Shown here in pieces: positions 32,390 through 39,447 of a DNA stretch of 41,720 nt. The notes below the pieces were generated by a model that saw only the letters and a list, made by a program, of their open reading frames with translations, ran no database searches and was not told where the DNA came from. The stretch comes from JBGPJM01 sp041485385 (lineage in GTDB: Bacteria > Planctomycetota > Phycisphaerae > Phycisphaerales > UBA1924): contig JBGPJM010000019.1 in the NCBI GenBank assembly GCA_041485385.1, forward strand, positions 1 to 41,720. Reading direction: 5' to 3'. Every line of letters starts with the position of its first letter. Position 1 is the stretch's first letter. The translations under genes and the position numbers were made by a program.

Positions 32390-34837
32390 TTGCCCACCAC
32401 CGAATACGCCGCGCTGTACCAGGAGTACTGGTCCCGATCCGACCGCTGGGGGAGCCACTCGTTCACCGACGCGGCGGCGCTGGCGGACCAGGTGCTCTCG
32501 ACCTGCGGGAGCGGGCCGGTGCTGGACGCGGGGTGCGGGATGGGGCTGCTGGTGCGGACGCTGCTGCGGGCGGGCGTGGATGCACGCGGCGTGGATGTGG
32601 CCGCGAGCGTCGTCGACGAGGGGAACCGGCACGCCCCCGGGCGCTTCACGCGCGGCTCGATCCTCGCGCTGCCGTTCCCCGATGACGCCTTCGACACCGT
32701 GGTCTGCACCGACGTGCTGGAGCACCTCGCCGAGGCCGATGTGCCCGCGGCCCTGGCCGAGCTGCGCCGCGTGGCCCGGCGCGCGGCGTTCATCACCCTC
32801 TCCACGCGCGCCGACCGCGACGGCACGTGGCACCTCACCATCCGCGACCGCGCCTGGTGGGAGTCGGCCCTGTTCGAGGCCGGCTGGCGGAAGCACCCCT
32901 TGACGCAGCAGCTCCTGCCGTACGAATCGCTGGAGCACGAGGAGGCCCAGATCACCATCGTCCTGGAGCGCATCCCCGCGCCGGCCTTCGCGGCATACCC
33001 CGTCTCGCTCCTGCACGCGCAGCGCACGCTGCACATGGACATGCTCCGCGAGTCCGGCCGGCGCTCCGATGCGCACATCGCGCGGTACATGCTCGCCGCC
33101 CGCTTCGTGCGTCCCGGCGACACGGTGCTGGACGGCGCGTGCGGCCTGGGGTACGGCGCCGCCATCCTCGGCGCGGCGACCACCGCCACCCGCATCATCG
33201 GCCTGGACAACAGCCCGGCGGCCGTCGAGTACGCCCGCGCCAACTTCGGCACGGGGCCGGGAGGCGAGGGGCGGGTGCAGTTCCGCGTCGGCGACGCCGC
33301 GGACCTCTCGTTCCTTCCCGACGCCTCGGTGGATGCCGTCGTCTCGATGGAGACGCTCGAGCACCTCCCCGACCCCCAGCGGTTCCTCGCCGAGGCGCAG
33401 CGCGTGCTCACACCCGCAGGGCGGATCATCGTCAGCGTGCCCAACGACTGGACCGACCAGACCGGCAAGGACCCCAACCCGCACCACCTGCACGTGTACG
33501 ACCTGGCGAGGCTCCGCGGGGAGCTCGACGGGCACTTCCTGATTGAGGCGATGTTCGCGCAGGTCGCCGGCGGCGGGATGAAGCTCGGCGACCGACCCCG
33601 CTCGCTGCGCCGCCTCGACGCCGCGCACGCCGGCGCGCCGCCCGAGGCCGAGTGGTGGCTGATGGTCGGCATGAAGGATCCGCTCCCGCACGCGGCAGTG
33701 CCGTACCGCGAAACCGTGTTCGCCCCCCTCCCCGCCGCCCCCGGCGCAGACGACGCCCCGTCCAACCCCATCGCCTTCGCGCGCGACTTCGACAACCCGT
33801 GGCTGGTCCGCGCCATGGTCGCCGTCGGCCTGCGCGCCACCGACGGCGCGCTCCTGCGCAGCCTGGCCGAGCGCACGCTCGAATCCGCCCGCCCCGGCTC
33901 CGCCGACCGCGGCGCGGCCATCTGCGTGCTGGCGTACCGCGCCCTCGAGGGCGACCCCATCGACCCGGCGCTCGTCGTCGCGGTCCTCCAGCAGATCGAC
34001 GCGTACGACAGCGCCGCCGACGACACGCCGCACGCCTGGCGCTGGCGGATCTCCAATCGCTTCGCCGCGGCCCTGCTGCACGGCGCGATTGGGCGGCACG
34101 AGGAGTCGCTGGTGGCCTTCGAGCGGTGCGCCGAGTTGGACCCGCTGAAGTTCAGCCCGCTGCTGGCGACCAAAACGGTGGAGGCGCTGCTGCGGGCCGG
34201 CGAGCTGCACGGCGCGGCCGGTCGGTGGGACCAGGCACGGCGCGCGTGGGAGCGCGGGCTGAGCGAGACCCGTCGCGTGCTGCACGGGGACTGGGCCGAT
34301 ATCTGGGGCTCCATCGAGAACCCGCTCTCCTTCGGCATGCACGAGGTCTCGCAGGTGGCGGATGCGGGGGCGCGGTGCGCGGCCGCGCTGCGAACGCTCG
34401 TCCAGCGCGCGGCCGCGCCCGGCCCGGCGTGGCAGGCGGTGCACCACTCCACCCCGGCAGACCAGGCGCGGTGGGCGGGGCGGCTGGAGGGCGCGAGGGC
34501 GTGGCTGGCGGAGCAGCGCCGCATGTGGAAGCACGCGGCCGAGGACCGGCAGAAGGTCATCGAGCAGCTCAAGTCGCACATCGAGGCGCTGGAGAAAGGC
34601 CGGGCGTGGCTGACCGGGCAGTGGAAGAACTGGGAGACGATCGCGCGCAATCGGGAGAAGTCCATCGGCGAGCTGCGGGCGTGGATCGACCAGTTGCAGA
34701 AGGCCAAGGAGTGGCACGAGCAGCAGACGGAGCAATACAAGCGGCTGCTGAAGCTGGCGGTGCCCCCGGCGCGGGGCGGCGGCGGAGCGGGAGAAAAGGG
34801 CGGGGGCGGAGGCGAATCGGGTCGGGCCGCGGATTGA
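32390..34837 (+). CDS. tandem two-domain methyltransferase with coiled-coil tail
   Basis: An 815-residue protein starting at TTG 32390, with GGAGAG five bases upstream. It has two complete Rossmann methyltransferase domains in series: the first with VLDAGCG at 44-50 and FDTVVCTDVLEHL; the second with VLDGACGLGYG at 246-256, IIGLDNSP and VDAVVSMETLEHLPDP. About 220 residues of TPR-like helices follow, then a long coiled coil from about 700 (RMWKHAAEDRQKVIEQLKSH, ARNREKSIGELRAWID) and a Gly-rich tail. The pattern resembles glycan-modifying methyltransferases of polysaccharide clusters; the substrate is unknown. Confidence 0.85.
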   Translation: MPTTEYAALYQEYWSRSDRWGSHSFTDAAALADQVLSTCGSGPVLDAGCGMGLLVRTLLRAGVDARGVDVAASVVDEGNRHAPGRFTRGSILALPFPDDAFDTVVCTDVLEHLAEADVPAALAELRRVARRAAFITLSTRADRDGTWHLTIRDRAWWESALFEAGWRKHPLTQQLLPYESLEHEEAQITIVLERIPAPAFAAYPVSLLHAQRTLHMDMLRESGRRSDAHIARYMLAARFVRPGDTVLDGACGLGYGAAILGAATTATRIIGLDNSPAAVEYARANFGTGPGGEGRVQFRVGDAADLSFLPDASVDAVVSMETLEHLPDPQRFLAEAQRVLTPAGRIIVSVPNDWTDQTGKDPNPHHLHVYDLARLRGELDGHFLIEAMFAQVAGGGMKLGDRPRSLRRLDAAHAGAPPEAEWWLMVGMKDPLPHAAVPYRETVFAPLPAAPGADDAPSNPIAFARDFDNPWLVRAMVAVGLRATDGALLRSLAERTLESARPGSADRGAAICVLAYRALEGDPIDPALVVAVLQQIDAYDSAADDTPHAWRWRISNRFAAALLHGAIGRHEESLVAFERCAELDPLKFSPLLATKTVEALLRAGELHGAAGRWDQARRAWERGLSETRRVLHGDWADIWGSIENPLSFGMHEVSQVADAGARCAAALRTLVQRAAAPGPAWQAVHHSTPADQARWAGRLEGARAWLAEQRRMWKHAAEDRQKVIEQLKSHIEALEKGRAWLTGQWKNWETIARNREKSIGELRAWIDQLQKAKEWHEQQTEQYKRLLKLAVPPARGGGGAGEKGGGGGESGRAAD

Positions 34838-34858
34838 CGCGGATGGCTGCGGATACGA
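34829..34858 (+). repeat. 10-nt repeat GCGGAT family x3
   Basis: GCGGATTGAC, GCGGATGGCT and GCGGATACGA are contiguous. The first unit supplies the last sense codon and the TGA stop of the methyltransferase gene. The same family is found next to the argB stop at 26751-26780. Confidence 0.8.
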
Positions 34859-34882
34859 AACCGGCCCCAACCACCCGTCCTC

Positions 34883-34888
34883 TACAAT
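34883..34888 (+). promoter_or_regulatory. -10 element TACAAT upstream of GTG start
   Basis: CTCTACAAT with exactly six bases to the GTG at 34895. The paralogue at 35406 has the identical CTCTACAAT and spacing, so the promoter was duplicated and conserved along with the gene. Confidence 0.6.
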
Positions 34889-34894
34889 GGCTGC

Positions 34895-35354
34895 GTGAAC
34901 GATGAGGCCCAGCCCGACGCTGGCGAGAAGATGGTCCACGACTTCCTCGCGACTCATGATGCGCTCTGCCCGGGGTGCGGGTACAACATGCGCGGGCTTG
35001 CGAAAGGGCGACTGCCCCGAGTGCGGGCGGCACATGAGTGCCGCCGACGTCGAGTGGATCCTTCAGGCGCCGGTGGACGAGCTTTTCTGTGCAGGAACAT
35101 TCGTGTTCGCGGCCTTCGTGTGCGTTGTGTGGGGCTTCGCGGTACTGGGGGTGACCGGAGAGCCGGACATCCTTGCGCTGTGGGTGCCCATGGCCGGCGC
35201 GGTGCCGGTGGTCGTGTGCTTCGCCGCGTGGCAGGTGTCGCGCCGTGCCCGCCCGTGGCGCCGGACGAAGATCGCTCGCACCTTCGGGATGGCCATGAGG
35301 ATGCTGTGTGTAGTGATGCTGGGGCTTCTGGCGATCCTGATGCTGCTGGGGTAG
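34895..35354 (+). pseudogene. frameshifted zinc-ribbon membrane protein
   Basis: The frame from the GTG at 34895 reads MNDEAQPDAGEKMVHDF...CPGCGYNMRGLAKG. The rest of the protein (DCPECGRHMSAADVEW, then hydrophobic segments to 35354) is in the next frame. Removing one G from the AAAGGG run near 35007-35012 joins them into about 152 residues, matching the intact neighbour of 153. The joined product has a Cys4 zinc ribbon at residues 25-45 and two or three membrane segments. It is either a recent frameshift or a homopolymer read error; the hydrophobic part has not decayed, which favours recent. Confidence 0.75.
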
Positions 35355-35393
35355 CGGCAGCGGCTGCGCGAATCGGTCGCTGGGCCCCACCTC

Positions 35394-35399
35394 TACAAT
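35394..35399 (+). promoter_or_regulatory. -10 element TACAAT upstream of GTG start
   Basis: CTCTACAAT followed by six bases and the GTG at 35406, the same arrangement as at 34883. A leaderless transcript is predicted; no -35 hexamer is clear. Confidence 0.6.
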
Positions 35400-35405
35400 C
35401 CTCGC

Positions 35406-35867
35406 GTGAACGAAGCGGCGCAGCCGGAGACCGGTGAGAGCCCCGTCCGCGAGTTCCTCGCGGGGCGCGATGCGCCATGCCCCGGGTGCGGGTACAACCT
35501 GCGCGGGGTGGCGGCGAGCGAGTGCCCCGAGTGCGGCCAGCTGCTGGACATCGACGATCTCAAGTGGGGGCGCAGCGCCCCGGACGCGGAGGCCCAGTGC
35601 CTGGTGCTCTCGGCCTTCGCCCTGACCCTGGCTTCGCTGTGGATTGTGGGGTGCATCATCGCGGTCATCCTCGGGCGCTTCCCGAGGATCCTGCTCTGGC
35701 CGACGCCGGTCGCGGCGGCCACGTTCTTCTGCCTGGCGCACTGGATCCATAGCCGGCGGGAGCGCCCCTGGGCCCTCGCGGCCAGCGCCGTGCACCACGG
35801 CGTCGCGATGGGGGTGCTCTCGCTCCTCATGCTGTTCACGCTCGTCATGATGATGCTGGCTCGCTGA
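35406..35867 (+). CDS. zinc-ribbon membrane protein
   Basis: A 153-residue protein starting at GTG 35406. The N-terminal cytoplasmic part has the ribbon CPGCGYNLRGVAASECPECG, where four Cys would bind zinc. It is followed by hydrophobic segments at about 60-80, 85-105 and 125-148. Its tandem neighbour upstream is a frameshifted copy with about half of the residues identical in the ribbon region. CPxCGYxLRG proteins are abundant in Phycisphaerae; function is unknown, possibly membrane sensing or scaffolding. Confidence 0.8.
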   Translation: MNEAAQPETGESPVREFLAGRDAPCPGCGYNLRGVAASECPECGQLLDIDDLKWGRSAPDAEAQCLVLSAFALTLASLWIVGCIIAVILGRFPRILLWPTPVAAATFFCLAHWIHSRRERPWALAASAVHHGVAMGVLSLLMLFTLVMMMLAR

Positions 35868-35943
35868 GGGCGCTCCGCGATGCGGCTCGCCGGGCCGTTG
35901 CTCTGACGCTGTCTTTCGCACGATTCCCCCCTTTCTTCCACCG

Positions 35944-36792
35944 TCAGATCGTCGCTCCGCCCCCTATCCCCCCGATCGGCACCAGTAGGTCGTCCGGGAT
36001 GACCGGTGGGGCCGCGGGGACGGGGAGGCCTTGTCTTCTTGCCGCGTTGACGAGGGCCAGGCCCCAGATGCACAGCAGGCGATCGTCGGGGAGGTCGTAC
36101 CAGAGCGCCCGGTACCGGACCGAGAGCGCCCGATGGTTCTCGACGAGCACCGGAAGGGCCCGCTGGGCCGCCGCGGAATCGACCGAGGCGATCGCCTGCA
36201 GCATCTCCGCGAACCCGATGAAGTTGCGATCAGCGCTCCGGCAATGGTCCCGGAAGTTCGCGGCCGATCCCGCCAGCCCCACGAGGTTGCCCATCGCGCA
36301 GTCCAGCACGGCGCGGCCCATCACCCTGATGAGCGGGCTGACGCCCTTGAGCCGGCTCGGCAGATCGGTCAGGAGGTGCGCGGCCATCGCCGCGGCCTCG
36401 GGCCACGCTCCGGCGGCCATGGCGTCGAGCACGTCCCTCTGAAGGTCGAGGGTCCGGTACGAGCCGGGGCGCGGATCGGTGTCCACCAGCTCGACAGTCT
36501 TGAGCGCCAGGCTGGCCGTGCTGGTCATCAGCCGCTTGAAGGTCGGGATGTCGTGGTCGAGGAGGTACGCGGCCATGGCTAGGCCGCGCGAGATAGTGCT
36601 CATGGCGGAGAACTGGCTTGGCCTCCAATCGGGCTTGCATACCCCGGGCTCCAGACCGTTCTTTGCCAGTACCTCCAGCACCGACTGCCTGGCCATGGCG
36701 ACCCGCTGGAGGAGTGATTCGGTGGTGTCAGCCATGATCTGCGCCTCCTGTGTGTGTCCACCGGATTGGGCCGGCAGTGTAATGACAGACAT
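35944..36792 (-). CDS. unknown helical protein, last gene of terminase operon
   Basis: A 282-residue protein. The ATG at 36792 (MSVITLPAQ) has GGAG seven bases upstream and lies eight bases after the terminase stop, so it is translated from the same transcript. The sequence is alpha-helical and rich in Ala/Leu (FSAMSTISRGLAMAAYLL, AMAAGAWPEAAAMAAHLL), ending in a Pro/Gly-rich tail (GLPVPAAPPV, GGIGGGATI). The pattern of helical repeats faintly recalls immunity-type or TPR-like proteins, but no family is recognised. A second start at 36735 (MADTTES) is possible. Confidence 0.7.
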   Translation of the reverse strand: MSVITLPAQSGGHTQEAQIMADTTESLLQRVAMARQSVLEVLAKNGLEPGVCKPDWRPSQFSAMSTISRGLAMAAYLLDHDIPTFKRLMTSTASLALKTVELVDTDPRPGSYRTLDLQRDVLDAMAAGAWPEAAAMAAHLLTDLPSRLKGVSPLIRVMGRAVLDCAMGNLVGLAGSAANFRDHCRSADRNFIGFAEMLQAIASVDSAAAQRALPVLVENHRALSVRYRALWYDLPDDRLLCIWGLALVNAARRQGLPVPAAPPVIPDDLLVPIGGIGGGATI

Positions 36793-36999
36793 GTTTCTCC
36801 TCACACATACCCATACACCCTCGTGATGTACGGCCTGTCCAGGTTCACCACCAAATACCGCAGCGCATCCACCGCGTGATCCGCTCCGTCCTTCACCGGC
36901 TCCAGCGAGTGCGGGTTGTCCTCCGGGAAGTGGTACCGCTCCAGCGACTCGATGAGCTTCACGCACCGCTTGTGAACAAACAGCGGCGGCCCCTTCCCG

Positions 37000-37033
37000 C
37001 CATCCGACATCCCGCATCCCCCATCGACATCCC
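37000..37033 (-). repeat. 20-nt duplication causing the terminase frameshift
   Basis: Plus-strand CCATCCGACATCCC (37000-37013) and CCATCGACATCCCC (37021-37033) are imperfect direct copies. The minus-strand segment ATGGGGGATGCGGGATGTCG (20 nt) is extra; deleting it restores one frame through a conserved-looking terminase segment. 20 is not a multiple of three, giving exactly the observed shift. Confidence 0.75.
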
Positions 37034-37805
37034 CTTCAGCCTCGCCCGGATCAGCTCGATCCCCTGCAGCACCTCCATGCGGCGGGATTTCACCTTGAAG
37101 CCGGCCTTGCTCAGCTGGGTCACCGCCGAGATGCCCGTCTGCTGGCTCCGCTGATTCCCCGCCGGGTCCACGCCGACCCAGTCGGGGCGCGGGAAGCCGC
37201 CGAAGGCGGGGCTGGAGACGATGCCGCGGCCGGGGGCGGGGCGGGCGCCGGCGGGGCTCGACGGGTCGCGCACGAACGCGCCGTCGGCCAGCACCGCGAT
37301 GTGCTCGGCGAGCGTGCGCTCGGTCTCCACGTGCTCGGCCTCGATGCGGAGCACGCCCTCGCCATCCACCCACGCCAGCAGGATCACCGTCGGGGCGCGG
37401 AAGCCGAAGTCCATGCCGGCGAGCCAGCGGGGGTGGGTGTCGGGCGGGTTGAGGATGATGGCGCCGCTGGGAGTGGGACGGAGGGGCGCCGGGACGGGGG
37501 CGAAGAGGGAGGATGGCCAGGCGCGGTCGTCCCAGTCGCCGACGTGGAGGGCGCGGTCGAACTCGGGGAGGACGCAGTCGGTGCGGCGCGGCTGGAGGCA
37601 GAGCATCTCGCTCTTCCAGGCGGCATCGGAGGAGCGGGACTTCATGCGGAGGGCATCGTCGATGGTGATGTGGCCGGGTGCGGTGGTGCGCTGCTTGGCG
37701 CGGCCCTGGCAGTCGGGGTGGAGGGCGCAGGTGTCGCAGGTGTGTTGCGGGCCGCAGGTGCCGAGGACGTCGAGGGCGCCCCAGCGGAAGAGGAGGCGGG
37801 GGGAG

Positions 37806-37917
37806 GACGCGGGGACGCGGGGAAGCGGGGACGCGGGGAGGGGAAGCGGAGGCGTGTGCGGAGAGGAGACGAGGGAGGAGGAGGGAGAGGAGGGAGACAT
37901 CGGCCGGAAGGCCGATG
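37806..37917. repeat. in-frame repeat insertion in terminase gene
   Basis: Four contiguous octamers GACGCGGG (one GAAGCGGG) at 37806-37837 are followed by a GGAGGGAGA-rich stretch and a perfect palindrome CATCGGCC-GGAA-GGCCGATG at 37898-37917. In the terminase frame this encodes about 45 Ser/Pro-rich residues between HRPHGLMWQV and LFRWGALDVL, where terminases normally have only a short loop. Confidence 0.75.
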
Positions 37918-38420
37918 CCACGACTTGCCACATGAGGCCGTGGGGGCGGTGCATGGTGGAGAGGGCGTCGATGGAGCCGCGAACGATGGGGCCCCAGGGG
38001 GCGTCTGGTGGGGAGCGGAGGGAGCGTGTGGTGAGCTGGACGGCGGCCCAGATATCGGGGTCGAAGAGGTCGAGCTCGTCGCAGCGGAGTTTCTGGACGC
38101 GGGTGCCGCGGACGGAGGCCTGGGATTGGGCGAGGACGGTGGCGCGGGACTTGTTGGTGAGGAGGACGCGGCGGTCGGTGATGGGTGCGGCGAGGTACTC
38201 GGAGAGGGAGGGGAGCTCGAAGAACTTGCGGAGGTGCTCGTGCATCCGCTGGGACTGCTCGAGGGAGCCGCCGAGGATGGTGACGTGGATGTGGGGTTTG
38301 AAGAGGAGGTCGAGGAGAGTGGCGAGAGCGGCGAGGAAGGTTTTGCCGCCGCCGCGGTTGGCCCAGACGAGGGAGTCGGGAGGGGAGGGGTGCGGGCTGG
38401 AAGAGATGTGGGGAAAAATG

Positions 38421-38490
38421 GAGAGTTTGCGAGTGTTTTGGAGAGTTTTTGAGAGTTTTGGAGATAACTGTGAGAGTTTTTGAGAAAAAC
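38421..38490 (-). repeat. seven 10-nt units inside terminase gene
   Basis: On the plus strand contiguous decamers read GAGAGTTTGC, GAGTGTTTTG, GAGAGTTTTT, GAGAGTTTTG, GAGATAACTG, TGAGAGTTTT, TGAGAAAAAC. The T tracts recur every 10 bp, in helical phase. In the protein this gives a Lys/Ser/Leu-rich stretch, residues about 104-127, just ahead of the Walker A domain. Confidence 0.8.
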
Positions 38491-38796
38491 GGGCCTCGGA
38501 TTTGTCGTAAGTCGTTGTTTTGACGGTAGTTACGTGATTTGCGGGGTCGGCGGCCCCAAAGTGCGCGGGGGCGGCCACCTGGGAGAGGAGGGTGCTGGAA
38601 CGGATCGGGTCGAACCTGCCCTCGAAGAAGGTGTGGACGAGGTAGTCGAAGGGCGCGGAATGGCCGGGGACGAGCGGGTCGAGCGAGATCTCGACGCGGA
38701 TGTATCGACGGATCCATTGGAAGAGTGTGTCGGGGAGCTTGGGAGGGAGGAGATCCTTGGTGGTGTTCTGTGTCGCGCGGGCGCGGCGGCTGGTGC

Positions 38797-39306
38797 TCAT
38801 GGTTCCCCCTGTCGTGGTGTGTGTGAGGCGGCGGTGCTCCGGGGTGGTTGTTCCTGGGTGTCGGGGTTGGGTGGACGGATGGCGGCGGCGATTTCCTGCC
38901 AGTACTGCTGGGAGTCGCGCTCGAGGTCGTCTTCGGTTGCGGGATCGGAGGGCGGCTCCTGGGGCGGGGCGGGGCGCGGGATCGGTGGGGGCTCGGGGAG
39001 CGGGCGTGCGGCGAAGGCGCTGGCGCTGGCGCGGCGGCTCCGCTCGCTGGGTTTGTCGGTGGAGGTGAGCTTGCCGAGGGTTTTGGCGCCTGCGGATCTC
39101 GCGTGGGAGAGGAGGAGGTCGGAGTTCTTGTCGGTCAGGAGCCGGGAGGCGCGGAGGCGGCGCGCGTGGCGGGGCTTGGAGACGAAGACGGCCATCTCGT
39201 ACTGGGTCATGTTGTATTTGGTGGCGAGGGCGATGAGGTCGACGGGTGCTTGAGAGATGTCGTTAAGGAGCTTGCGGTACCAGCCGCGAGGTCTTTTGCC
39301 GGGCAT
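38797..39306 (-). CDS. small terminase-like DNA-binding protein
   Basis: A 169-residue protein. The N-terminal half (LIALATKYNMTQYEMAVFVSKPRHARRLRASRLLTDKN) has helix-turn-helix character and is basic. A Pro-rich linker (ARPLPEPPPIPRPAP) and an acidic C-terminus follow. Position directly ahead of the terminase, with an ATGA overlap between its stop and that start, suggests a TerS-like DNA-recognition partner. The ATG at 39306 is preceded by AGGGGGGAACCC, and the final codons themselves form the CAGGGGGAACC leader of the terminase gene. Family assignment is by context and weak motif. Confidence 0.55.
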   Translation of the reverse strand: MPGKRPRGWYRKLLNDISQAPVDLIALATKYNMTQYEMAVFVSKPRHARRLRASRLLTDKNSDLLLSHARSAGAKTLGKLTSTDKPSERSRRASASAFAARPLPEPPPIPRPAPPQEPPSDPATEDDLERDSQQYWQEIAAAIRPPNPDTQEQPPRSTAASHTPRQGEP

Positions 39307-39393
39307 GGGTTCCCCCCTGGATGTGAGCCGGGTTGGCTCGGTTGATGGGATTTCACTGCGGCGGACACTTAGGGCGCTGAGAAGATCGGAATA

Positions 39394-39447
39394 GGTCTTA
39401 TGGGTCTTATGGGTCTTATGGGTCTTATGGGTCGGATAGGTCGGATG
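39394..39447 (+). repeat. 9-nt repeat GGTCTTATG x6
   Basis: Four GGTCTTATG units, then GGTCGGATA and GGTCGGATG, without gaps. The repeat supplies the last codons and the stop of the acetyltransferase gene on the minus strand and continues into the spacer. A three-unit relative is at 29385-29411. Confidence 0.85.

Larger units (their letters stand above)
36801..38800 (-). pseudogene. terminase large subunit with C-terminal frameshift
   Basis: The frame from ATG 38800 encodes a TerL-type ATPase/nuclease of 613 residues. Walker A is ANRGGGKT at 147-154, Walker B LRCDE at 238-242, and a Cys cluster follows at 349, 355, 358 and 364. RNase H-fold nuclease Asp residues are D464 (AGMDFGFR) and D545 (VGVDPAGN). 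The final catalytic segment KDGADHAVDALRY and the true end (RVYGYV) are in another frame ending at 36801. A 20-nt duplication at 37000-37033 explains the shift; without it the join reads KGMSDGGKGPPLFVHKR. The start overlaps the upstream stop as ATGA. Confidence 0.85.

Noticed and set aside
30437..35035. Minus-strand open frame of about 1530 codons
   Set aside because: It is the antisense of the cystathionine synthase, antitoxin-like and methyltransferase genes; its composition (Gly/Val/Asp/Arg-rich, no motifs) is that of a GC-rich shadow frame.
36997..37034. Programmed ribosomal frameshift in the terminase gene
   Set aside because: No slippery heptamer or downstream pseudoknot was seen, while a simple 20-nt duplication accounts for the shift exactly.
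38421..38490. Regular 10-nt repeats as a CRISPR array
   Set aside because: Units are contiguous and degenerate with no spacers, and no cas genes are nearby.
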